Assembly (NCBI GenBank): GCA_947381255.1
Contig: CANCUC010000066.1
Span: 1 to 5,548 of the forward strand
From: Actinomycetota bacterium
GTDB taxonomy: Bacteria; Actinomycetota; Actinomycetes; Nanopelagicales; Nanopelagicaceae
Length of the DNA: 5,548 nucleotides
Direction: 5' to 3'
Shown in pieces: positions 1 through 5,303 of this stretch (position 1 is the first letter of the stretch; each line of letters begins with the position of its first letter). Below the pieces are notes generated by a model. The model searched no databases and was not told the origin of the DNA. It saw nothing but the letters and a program-made list of their open reading frames with translations. The position numbers and the translations under genes were made by a program.

Positions 1-185
1 GCGTCGAGCTCGATTTCAATGTCGATCGCCTCTTTGGTCACTCCACGAACCGGGTCATCTCCAAGGAGAGTCGTCCTGTCGGCGGGGGTTGTGATGGGGT
101 CAAGGCTTACCTTGAGAAACCAGCAATCAAGTACATCGCCATTTGCTGCGATAGTTGCAATTCCACTTCCGTAGCCTCTACTCAT
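1..185 (-). CDS. dapD: 2,3,4,5-tetrahydropyridine-2,6-dicarboxylate N-succinyltransferase, N-terminal part (cut by window edge)
   Basis: DapD transfers succinyl from succinyl-CoA to tetrahydrodipicolinate in the succinylase route to meso-diaminopimelate and lysine, in the cytosol. The minus-strand frame stays open to base 1 and gives 61 complete codons. The protein begins MSRGYGSGIATIAANG and continues VLDCWF, which lines up with the recalled M. tuberculosis DapD start (GIGLATLAADGSVLDTWF). The catalytic left-handed beta-helix lies outside the window, so identification rests on the N-terminal domain alone. I chose the ATG at 185-183 because it gives an N-terminus close to mycobacterial length and has a TANNNT -10 box 7 bases upstream. 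An in-frame ATG at 218-216 would add 11 residues (MAAEPFDSVRS) with only a weak GGA-type ribosome site and no family match that I recognise. The gene is divergent from the sigma-4-like gene. Family call fairly sure; exact start less so. Confidence 0.82.
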   Translation of the reverse strand, partial: MSRGYGSGIATIAANGDVLDCWFLKVSLDPITTPADRTTLLGDDPVRGVTKEAIDIEIELD

Positions 186-192
186 GGAGCGA

Positions 193-198
193 ACGCTA
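193..198 (-). promoter_or_regulatory. Possible -10 box of a leaderless dapD promoter
   Basis: On the minus strand TAGCGT (a TANNNT match) ends 7 bases before the ATG at 185, so transcription would start at or next to the start codon. No convincing -35 is seen at 16-18 bp spacing. The call gains weight only from the same arrangement at four other starts in the window. If dapD actually starts at 218, this hexamer lies inside the gene and is chance. Confidence 0.3.
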
Positions 199-250
199 TC
201 AAAAGGCTCTGCAGCCATGATTTTCCGTACTACTTTGATGGTCCGCCTAG

Positions 251-256
251 TAATCT
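251..256 (+). promoter_or_regulatory. Possible -10 box of a leaderless promoter for the sigma-4-like gene
   Basis: TAATCT (TANNNT) ends 7 bases before the ATG at 264. There is no Shine-Dalgarno-like purine run before this ATG; the preceding bases are pyrimidine-rich (CCCATCT). No good -35 is visible at standard spacing. Confidence 0.35.
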
Positions 257-263
257 CCCATCT

Positions 264-467
264 ATGAAGCCGGTGCCGACTCTCGCTAATCTCTTAGCGA
301 CCCTGCCGGATGAGGAGCGCTTCATACTTACTCTGCATTACCTCAAGGGGATTCCCGCGGAAGAGATAGCCGAGAAGCTCGGAGTTCCGCACAAATCGGT
401 TCTAGCAGTAGTCGATATGGGGAAGAAGCGCTTATTGGCAGCGCTGGATTTCCCACCTTTCCCCTGA
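264..467 (+). CDS. Small sigma-70 region 4-like helix-turn-helix protein
   Basis: This 67-residue protein is almost entirely one helix-turn-helix of the sigma-70 region 4 type. Residues about 6-21 (TLANLLATLPDEERFI) resemble the entry helix, where full sigma factors often read LP..ER..L. Residues about 26-45 carry the pattern Y-L-K-G-I-P-A-E-E-I-A-E-K-L-G-V-P, and residues 46-61 form the recognition-helix region, ending in the typical basic G-K-K-R-L-L. There is no region 2, so it cannot be a complete sigma factor. It may bind DNA as a small regulator, or contact core RNA polymerase or another sigma or anti-sigma protein; that part is inference. The gene is divergent from dapD and stops 63 bases before the DUF3117 gene. 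The ATG at 264 has no ribosome binding site but has a suitably placed -10 box. The upstream frame offers no better start. Confidence 0.72.
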   Translation: MKPVPTLANLLATLPDEERFILTLHYLKGIPAEEIAEKLGVPHKSVLAVVDMGKKRLLAALDFPPFP

Positions 468-500
468 TGCGAGATACTTCTCCCTAGGTTCTTTAGGTCT

Positions 501-506
501 TATCTT
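501..506 (+). promoter_or_regulatory. Possible -10 box upstream of the DUF3117-pepA operon
   Basis: TATCTT fits the TANNNT -10 pattern. It would put a start site near 513, giving a short leader of about 18 bases that contains the ribosome binding site at 517-523. The bases 17 bp upstream (TTCTCC) match a -35 poorly. This is the only plausible promoter seen in the 63-base gap at 468-530; read-through from the upstream gene is the alternative. Confidence 0.3.
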
Positions 507-516
507 TTCTTGAAGT

Positions 517-523
517 AAGGGAG
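517..523 (+). promoter_or_regulatory. Shine-Dalgarno site of the DUF3117 gene
   Basis: AAGGGAG lies 7 bases before the ATG at 531, a strong and well-spaced ribosome binding site. It fixes this start in preference to the internal ATG three codons later, and contrasts with the SD-free starts elsewhere in the window. Confidence 0.7.
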
Positions 524-530
524 TTTCACC

Positions 531-710
531 ATGGCAGCCATGAAACCACGTACTGGCGATGGTCCCATGGAGGTCACCAAGGAGGCTCGTAGCCTGGTGA
601 TGCGTATTCCGCTCGAGGGCGGTGGCCGCTTAGTGGTCGAGCTCAATGTCGAAGAGGCTACCAATTTGGGGAACGCCCTTCAGGCAGCGGTTGCACTAGT
701 AAAGAAATAA
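531..710 (+). CDS. DUF3117 family small conserved actinobacterial protein
   Basis: This 59-residue protein begins MAAMKPRTGDGPMEVTKEAR and contains VMRIPLEGGGRLVVEL at about 23-38. Both blocks nearly match the recalled M. tuberculosis Rv1211 protein (MAAMKPRTGDGPLEATKE, then VPLEGGGRLVVEL), which is about 55 residues. The family is small, highly conserved, essentially limited to Actinobacteria and without an assigned function that I know of. The C-terminal tail (about 41-59, NLGNALQAAVALVKK) diverges and is slightly longer. There are no cysteines, signal peptide or membrane segment. It is the first gene of a probable operon with pepA, which starts 10 bases after its stop codon. The gene was found by direct translation. 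Family assignment is sure; function is unknown. Confidence 0.9.
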   Translation: MAAMKPRTGDGPMEVTKEARSLVMRIPLEGGGRLVVELNVEEATNLGNALQAAVALVKK

Positions 711-712
711 GG
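709..712 (+). promoter_or_regulatory. Shine-Dalgarno site of pepA, overlapping the preceding stop codon
   Basis: AAGG sits 8 bases before the pepA ATG and shares its first two bases with the TAA of the DUF3117 gene. This suggests that translation of the two genes is coupled. Confidence 0.5.
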
Positions 713-720
713 TCGGGGCT

Positions 721-2223
721 ATGCAATTGCCTGCGCCTACTTTTCGTCAATCTGGCTTGATTGCAGATGCCGATCTTCGGAAATTTAACGCGGTTGTTCT
801 AGTAGCGTTTAAGAACGAGGAAACCGTTGAGCTACTTTCCAAGAGTTTCGCTGATTCGACTCTATCAACACTCAATCTTTCTTTTGAAACAATTCTTTCG
901 CAGTGGCCTGATTACTCAGCTAAGTCTGGTGAGATTTTAGAAATTCCGGTGGTCGACAAGGGTTCATTGCACCGCCTCTTTATTCTTGGAATTGGTTCGG
1001 CTTCCATTGATGATGCGCGCAAAGCTGGCGCCTCACTTGGTCGCAAAGTTAAATCAACTGGCTACTTAATTCTTCATGGGTATGAGGGTGAATACGACGC
1101 AGCGGTTTCTCACCTCGTTGCCTTCTCACTCTCTCAATATGGATGGAACGTTAAGAGCGAGAATAAGTCTCGTGAAAAGGGTTCAACCTCGTTGGTATTG
1201 GATGCATCCTTGGAAGGTGCCATTGCACGCGCTGAGATATTGTCAGAGTCGGTGTGGACCACGCGCGATCTCATTCATACCCCATCAAATATTAAAAACC
1301 CAGCTTGGTTAGCAGTTCAAGCGAAGAACTTGGTGAAGAAGAGTAAGAGCCCAGATTTATCAGTTGTGGTCAAGAAGGGTCGAGAACTCGAGAACTTCGG
1401 TGGATTGAAAGCTGTCGGAAATTCTTCTCCACATTCACTCCCACATCTAGTTGAGATTCGTTACGCCCCTGCAGGAAGTTCCAAGTGGCCACACGTAGTT
1501 CTGGTCGGCAAAGGAATTACATATGACACTGGTGGAATTTCATTGAAGCGTCCATATGACTTAATGATTCCGATGAAGAGCGATATGGCTGGAGCTGCTG
1601 CAATTCTTTCTGCAACAGTTGCGATGGCAAAAATTCAACCACGAGTTCGTATTACTGCTCTGATGATGTGCGCTGAAAATATGGTTTCAGGAACTGCGCA
1701 ACGACCTTCAGATGTCATCACGCAATATGGTGGAACAACTGTTGAGGTCATCAATACAGATGCAGAGGGTCGTCTAGTCCTTGCAGATGGTTTGGCTTAT
1801 GCCGACCTCGAATTAAAGCCGGATTACCTGCTCGATATTGCAACCCTTACGGGCGCTGCAACTCTTGGCTTGGGTAAGCAACATGGCGCGATGTATACCC
1901 GTAACCCTGCGCTAGCAGCTAGCTTGCAAGCCGCGGGAGATCGTATTGGTGAGCGCGTTTGGCCGATGCCATTAATCGATGACTATGTGCCAGCTCTCGC
2001 AAGTAATGTCGCAGATTTCAATCATGATGCATCTGCTAAGAATTTTAGCGCCGGTTCAGTTACCGCAGCTCTCTTCCTTGAACAATTTGTCGGTGAGCAG
2101 AACTGGGTTCACTTAGATATCGCGGGTCCCGCACGATCTGATGCGGATGCTGGTGAATCAATTAAAGGTGGAACTGGATTTGGAACCCGCCTGCTTATTG
2201 AATGGTTGGCGAATCTCTCATGA
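721..2223 (+). CDS. pepA: Cytosolic (leucyl) aminopeptidase, peptidase family M17
   Basis: This 500-residue protein has the usual M17 length and the two-domain plan: a variable N-terminal macro-like domain (about 1-165) and a conserved catalytic domain (about 175-498). It removes N-terminal residues, preferentially leucine, from peptides using two metal ions, normally as a cytosolic hexamer. The metal and catalytic set appears complete: K264 and D269 in VGKGITYDTGG, K276 in ISLK, D288 in MKSDMAG, and D347, E349 and R351 in the family signature NTDAEGRL (345-352). The loop between K276 and D288 is one residue longer than in E. coli PepA as I recall it. There is no signal peptide. It lies 10 bases after DUF3117 and overlaps the methyltransferase gene by ATGA, so the three are probably co-transcribed. 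Some M17 proteins also bind DNA (E. coli XerC/XerD recombination); nothing here indicates that. Confidence 0.96.
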   Translation: MQLPAPTFRQSGLIADADLRKFNAVVLVAFKNEETVELLSKSFADSTLSTLNLSFETILSQWPDYSAKSGEILEIPVVDKGSLHRLFILGIGSASIDDARKAGASLGRKVKSTGYLILHGYEGEYDAAVSHLVAFSLSQYGWNVKSENKSREKGSTSLVLDASLEGAIARAEILSESVWTTRDLIHTPSNIKNPAWLAVQAKNLVKKSKSPDLSVVVKKGRELENFGGLKAVGNSSPHSLPHLVEIRYAPAGSSKWPHVVLVGKGITYDTGGISLKRPYDLMIPMKSDMAGAAAILSATVAMAKIQPRVRITALMMCAENMVSGTAQRPSDVITQYGGTTVEVINTDAEGRLVLADGLAYADLELKPDYLLDIATLTGAATLGLGKQHGAMYTRNPALAASLQAAGDRIGERVWPMPLIDDYVPALASNVADFNHDASAKNFSAGSVTAALFLEQFVGEQNWVHLDIAGPARSDADAGESIKGGTGFGTRLLIEWLANLS

Positions 2224-2849
2224 TCGGCAACCGCGGAGATATGGCGGCCTTCTCTGAAAGTTATGTTCGCGAAGATATCTTTATGCAGCAAGCGCGCAAC
2301 AATGCTCAAGAGCTGGGCACCTTGGACCCAAGTCCTGCAGTAGGTGGCTTACTTCGCTTTGTCGTTGAATCTCTCAAGGCTCGTTCAATTGTGGAGATTG
2401 GAACTGGATCGGGAGTAAGTGGCCTCTGGCTATTTGCTGGAGCAGCTAATGATGCGGTTCTCACTTCGATTGATACTGAGCGAGAGCATGCCGCAAGTGC
2501 GAGAGCGATCTTTGAAGAGTCAGGAATTTCAACTCAACGTTTTAGATTAATCACAGGAATTATTATGGAAGTTGTCGGCAAACTTGCAGATAGCAACTAT
2601 GACCTTGTGGTTATTCGTCCTGCCGCAGATCTTATGGACCTGATTCACGAGGCACATCGCCTGCTGCGTCCTGGTGGAATTCTCTTTGTAGACCATGCGC
2701 TTAGTGGCGGCAAGGTTGCCGACCCAACGCAACGGGATTTTGAAAGCATCTCTCGCCGCGATGGCATCAGGGCTGTAAAAGAAGATTCAAGATGGAGTTC
2801 AACTGTCTTGCCATTAGGTAGCGGAGTTCTTCTAGCAACAAAGCTCTAA
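2220..2849 (+). CDS. SAM-dependent O-methyltransferase-like protein (Rv1220c type)
   Basis: A 209-residue Rossmann-fold methyltransferase. SAM motif I is VEIGTGSGVSGLW at 58-70, with the ribose-binding acidic residue in SIDTE (D85) and a later strand LLRPGGILFVD at 148-158. PSPAVGGLLRFV (38-49) and the motif I region match recalled M. tuberculosis Rv1220c, a putative O-methyltransferase beside sigE, rseA and htrA. Related COMT-like enzymes bind a divalent metal through a D-A-D motif and a downstream D-N pair. Here the first reads V-I-R-P-A-A-D (131-137) and the second D-H (158-159), so the metal site looks degenerate; substrate and activity are unknown. The ATG at 2220 overlaps the pepA stop as ATGA, implying translational coupling. 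An in-frame ATG at 2202 would add six residues inside pepA without a ribosome site. Confidence 0.85.
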   Translation: MIGNRGDMAAFSESYVREDIFMQQARNNAQELGTLDPSPAVGGLLRFVVESLKARSIVEIGTGSGVSGLWLFAGAANDAVLTSIDTEREHAASARAIFEESGISTQRFRLITGIIMEVVGKLADSNYDLVVIRPAADLMDLIHEAHRLLRPGGILFVDHALSGGKVADPTQRDFESISRRDGIRAVKEDSRWSSTVLPLGSGVLLATKL

Positions 2850-2865
2850 CTCACTTATAATGAGT
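2849..2865 (+). repeat. Inverted repeat around the htrA -10 box (possible operator)
   Basis: ACTCA at 2849-2853 and TGAGT at 2861-2865 form a perfect 5-bp dyad with a 7-base centre. The dyad brackets and partly overlaps the TATAAT box. The position would suit a repressor or regulator half-site pair, but a 5-bp arm is short and could be chance. Confidence 0.3.
2856..2861 (+). promoter_or_regulatory. Consensus -10 box of a leaderless htrA promoter
   Basis: A perfect TATAAT lies in the 18-base gap between the methyltransferase stop and the htrA ATG, and ends exactly 6 bases before the ATG. Initiation about 7 bases downstream of the box would fall on the A of the start codon. No Shine-Dalgarno sequence precedes the ATG. 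The -35 region at 17 bp spacing (TAGCAA, 2833-2838) matches consensus only partly. The layout supports transcription of htrA separate from the pepA operon. Confidence 0.6.
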
Positions 2866-2867
2866 AA

Positions 2868-4112
2868 ATGTCTGATGAAGAGCTACCTGTTGAAACTCCA
2901 GTAACTCAAAGCGAAAACGCGCAGAGCGCGCCTACAGAACAACCACCTGTGCAAACTCCACCGATGCAGACTCCACCCGTCCAGACTCCGTGGTGGGTCT
3001 CCGATTCGCAGACAACGTCAAAAACCTTGACACCAGTAATACCACTCAAGCGAGTTGCTCAAGTTACTTGGTACATGGCGCTTGCAATGTCTTTAATTGC
3101 TGGACTCGTGGGAGCACTTGTTGGCAAGGTCGCATTCGATAACTCACCGCATTTAGTGACTTCAAATAAAGTCATCGATCGTGCACCAAATTCGATTTCG
3201 GGAATCGCTGCGAAGGTTTCTCCATCTGTTGTTGAAATTGATTCAACAACCAGCACGGGAACCGATACAGGAACTGGTTTCTTCATTGAATCAAATGGCT
3301 ACATCATGACAAATAATCACGTCATTGAAGCGGCTGTCTTGGACAAGTCGAAGATCACTGTAAAGCTCTCAAATAATAGGGAGTACACCGCAACCGTCGT
3401 CGGCCGCGACACCTCTTACGATCTTGCAATCCTTAAAATTGATGTCACCGGCGCACCTGCACTAGTACTCGGAAATAGCGACAATGTTCAAGTGGGAGAT
3501 CCAGTAATAGCAATCGGTTCACCTCTTGGACTTCAGGGAACTGTTACGAGCGGAATTATCTCCGCAAAAAATCGCCCCGTAACAACCAGCTCAGATAACA
3601 CCGCTGGTGAGAGTGCATTTATTGATGCGCTTCAAACCGATGCCGCGATTAACCCTGGAAACTCTGGCGGTCCACTTGTCGATGCCACGGGAGCAGTCAT
3701 TGGCGTTAACTCGGCAATCGCATCTCTTGGAAATAGCATTTCAGGTCAACCAGGTTCAATCGGATTAGGTTTTGCAATTCCAATTAACCAGGCGAAGAAG
3801 CAAGCCGATCAACTCATTAAGACCGGTACTTCTCACTATCCAATCGTGGGAATGTCTCTCGATTCCAACTTTGCAGGTCCTGGCGCAAAAATTGCCAATA
3901 TCTCTACTGCAATTCTGGCTGGGGGACCTGCTGAGAAGGCTGGACTTAAAGCTGGAGACATCATTCTTGCGATTGATGGTCAGAACATCGAGACTGCCAA
4001 TGATTTGATCGTTGCCATTCGCGCTCACTCCATCGGAGATAGCGTCACATTGAAGTATCAGCGCGGAAGTGTGACCAAGTCGGTCCAACTCACGCTTGTC
4101 GCTTCAAAATAG
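2868..4112 (+). CDS. htrA: Membrane-anchored HtrA/DegP-type serine protease with C-terminal PDZ domain
   Basis: A 414-residue envelope quality-control protease that degrades or refolds misfolded extracytoplasmic proteins. In order: a Pro/Gln/Thr-rich cytoplasmic tail (1-60) with a threefold PPxQT repeat at 26-40; a single membrane anchor at about 66-88, preceded by K61 and R62, which suggests N-in topology; a linker; a trypsin-like domain (about 107-318); and one PDZ domain (about 322-412, including GGPAEKAGLKAGDIILAIDG). The triad is visible as H151 (TNNHV), D185 (SYDLAILK) and S266 (GNSGG). The size and single-PDZ layout fit the actinobacterial HtrA/PepD group. In mycobacteria the related gene follows sigE and rseA, as recalled; here it directly follows the methyltransferase gene by 18 bases with its own TATAAT box. 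The assignment to HtrA is sure; which paralogue (htrA, pepD, degP) is not. Confidence 0.94.
   Translation: MSDEELPVETPVTQSENAQSAPTEQPPVQTPPMQTPPVQTPWWVSDSQTTSKTLTPVIPLKRVAQVTWYMALAMSLIAGLVGALVGKVAFDNSPHLVTSNKVIDRAPNSISGIAAKVSPSVVEIDSTTSTGTDTGTGFFIESNGYIMTNNHVIEAAVLDKSKITVKLSNNREYTATVVGRDTSYDLAILKIDVTGAPALVLGNSDNVQVGDPVIAIGSPLGLQGTVTSGIISAKNRPVTTSSDNTAGESAFIDALQTDAAINPGNSGGPLVDATGAVIGVNSAIASLGNSISGQPGSIGLGFAIPINQAKKQADQLIKTGTSHYPIVGMSLDSNFAGPGAKIANISTAILAGGPAEKAGLKAGDIILAIDGQNIETANDLIVAIRAHSIGDSVTLKYQRGSVTKSVQLTLVASK
2943..2987 (+). repeat. Three tandem 15-base units coding PPVQT / PPMQT / PPVQT
   Basis: Three in-frame 15-base units encode P-P-(V/M)-Q-T in the cytoplasmic tail of HtrA. The units share CCACC at the start and CARACT at the end but have diverged at several, mostly synonymous, positions, so the repeat is not freshly duplicated. 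It makes a flexible proline-rich segment before the membrane anchor. Copy number may vary between strains. Confidence 0.75.
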
Positions 4113-4124
4113 CGCTCGTAGAGT
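4096..4124 (+). promoter_or_regulatory. Possible leaderless mrp promoter (-35 TTGTCG, -10 TAGAGT)
   Basis: TTGTCG (4096-4101, four of six to TTGACA) and TAGAGT (4119-4124, TANNNT) are separated by 17 bp. The -10 ends 6 bases before the ATG at 4131, the same spacing as at htrA. The -35 lies inside the 3' end of htrA. There is no purine-rich ribosome site; the bases before the ATG are CCTCTC. Co-transcription with htrA is also possible across the 18-base gap. Confidence 0.5.
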
Positions 4125-4130
4125 CCTCTC

Positions 4131-5258
4131 ATGACCACTGAACTCATTGCAAAGATTCATGAAGCTCTTGCTGGAGTTAATGATCCGGAGTTAAGGCGTC
4201 CGCTTCCTGAATTAGGAATGGTGGAGTCCGTTAACTTCGCAGATGGCACTGCCACTATTGGCATTCTGCTCACGATTAGCGGCTGCCCGATGCGCGATCG
4301 CTTAGGTTCAGATATTTCAGCGGCTCTCTCAACTATCTCCGGCATCGAATCAGTGCAGATCAATTTTGGCGTAATGAGCGATGAGCAACGAGAGGCAGTT
4401 AAGAAATTGTTGCGCGGTGGCCGAGAAAAATTTAATCCATTTGCTCAAGAAGATTCACTTACTCGCGTTATTGGAATTGCATCAGGTAAAGGTGGCGTTG
4501 GTAAATCTTCGGTTACCGCAAATCTTGCAGTCGCTGCTGCGGCACGTGGGTTGAACGTTGGAATATTGGATGCCGATGTTTATGGACACTCAATTCCGCG
4601 TTTGATGGGAATCCTCGATAAGAGACCTACGGCTCTTGATCAAACTTTTATCCCGGTGGAGAACCATGGAGTAAAAGTTGTTTCTATGGAGATGTTTAAA
4701 CCAAACCGAGAAGATCCCATTGCTTACCGCGGGCCTCTTCTTCATCGAGTTCTTGAACAGTTGATGAGCGATGCTTATTGGGGCGCACTCGACCTACTTC
4801 TTCTCGATCTTCCACCTGGCACTGGTGACATCGCCATCTCACTCGGCCAGTTGATTCCACGCTCTGAAATCCTGGTGGTTACAACTCCCCAAATCGCTGC
4901 AGCTGAAGTTGCAGAGCGTGCTGGACGAATCGCCTTCCAGATGAAGCAGCGCCTTATCGGTGTGGTTGAGAATATGTCTGAAAGCCCATGTCCTCACTGT
5001 GGGGAGCCAATCGCTCTCTTTGGAAGTGGTGGAGGAGTTGAAACGTCGAAGCGACTTAGCTCCCTCGTAAATTATGAAGTTCCCCTGCTGGCGAAGATTC
5101 CGTTTGATAGTCACCTACGCGATGGCGGCGATCAAGGAACTCCGGCCTACTTGAGTGCTGAGGGTGGCGTCATCAAGAATTCATTTGATGAATTGCTCAA
5201 CTCCTTGCTCGTGCGACCTCACTCCCTTGTTGGCGTACCGCTCTCGCTCCATACCTAA
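4131..5258 (+). CDS. mrp: Mrp/ApbC/NBP35-type P-loop ATPase, iron-sulfur cluster carrier
   Basis: A 375-residue cytosolic ATPase that binds a [4Fe-4S] cluster, usually bridged between two subunits, and passes it to apo-proteins. An N-terminal MIP18/DUF59 domain (about 3-85) carries the conserved cysteine C52 (TISGCPMRD). A linker leads to the MinD/ParA-like ATPase domain (about 110-362): deviant Walker A GKGGVGKS at 119-126 with K120 and K125, Walker A' DADVYGHS at 147-154, and switch DLPPGTGD at 226-233. The cluster-ligating CxxC is C287-P-H-C290, followed by GEPIALFGSGGG, the usual Mrp context. All key residues are present and the length is typical. Mrp lies near htrA in other actinobacteria (Rv1229c, from memory), but here tatB and other intervening genes are missing. 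The start is supported by the intact DUF59 domain and the -10 spacing. Confidence 0.95.
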   Translation: MTTELIAKIHEALAGVNDPELRRPLPELGMVESVNFADGTATIGILLTISGCPMRDRLGSDISAALSTISGIESVQINFGVMSDEQREAVKKLLRGGREKFNPFAQEDSLTRVIGIASGKGGVGKSSVTANLAVAAAARGLNVGILDADVYGHSIPRLMGILDKRPTALDQTFIPVENHGVKVVSMEMFKPNREDPIAYRGPLLHRVLEQLMSDAYWGALDLLLLDLPPGTGDIAISLGQLIPRSEILVVTTPQIAAAEVAERAGRIAFQMKQRLIGVVENMSESPCPHCGEPIALFGSGGGVETSKRLSSLVNYEVPLLAKIPFDSHLRDGGDQGTPAYLSAEGGVIKNSFDELLNSLLVRPHSLVGVPLSLHT

Positions 5259-5291
5259 CCCTCTCGAGACCTTCCTCGCGGGCTGAGCCCG

Positions 5292-5297
5292 TAGACT
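5292..5297 (+). promoter_or_regulatory. Possible -10 box of a leaderless promoter for the PRC-barrel/MgtE-N gene
   Basis: TAGACT (TANNNT) ends 6 bases before the GTG at 5304 and shares GTAGA with the mrp -10 box. No -35 is seen at 17-18 bp. A short GC-rich hairpin (5279-5291) sits directly upstream. There is no ribosome binding site before the GTG. Confidence 0.42.
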
Positions 5298-5303
5298 GGC
5301 CGA

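Noticed and set aside
483..510. CCTAG...TTAGG hairpin followed by T-rich bases downstream of the sigma-4-like gene
   Set aside because: It has only four Watson-Crick pairs plus one G-T pair and an interrupted T stretch, too weak to call a terminator. The T-rich segment is better read as the -10 region of the DUF3117 promoter.
1076..1312. 78-residue plus-strand open frame inside pepA
   Set aside because: It is out of frame within the intact aminopeptidase gene, with no ribosome site and no family resemblance.
2202..2219. Upstream in-frame ATG extending the methyltransferase by six residues
   Set aside because: It lies within pepA with no ribosome site, whereas ATG 2220 makes the classic ATGA overlap with the pepA stop and needs no extra residues for the family fold.
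3765..4088. 107-residue minus-strand open frame inside htrA
   Set aside because: It is antisense to the conserved protease and PDZ coding region, shows no recognisable motif and has no upstream signals; it is a shadow of the real frame.
4839..5114. 91-residue minus-strand open frame inside mrp
   Set aside because: It is antisense to the conserved ATPase and CxxC region and its translation shows no domain-like pattern.
5279..5291. GC-rich hairpin CGGGC-TGA-GCCCG after mrp
   Set aside because: The stem is only 5 bp and is followed by TAGACT rather than a run of T, so it is not a convincing intrinsic terminator. It also abuts the predicted -10 box of the next gene.
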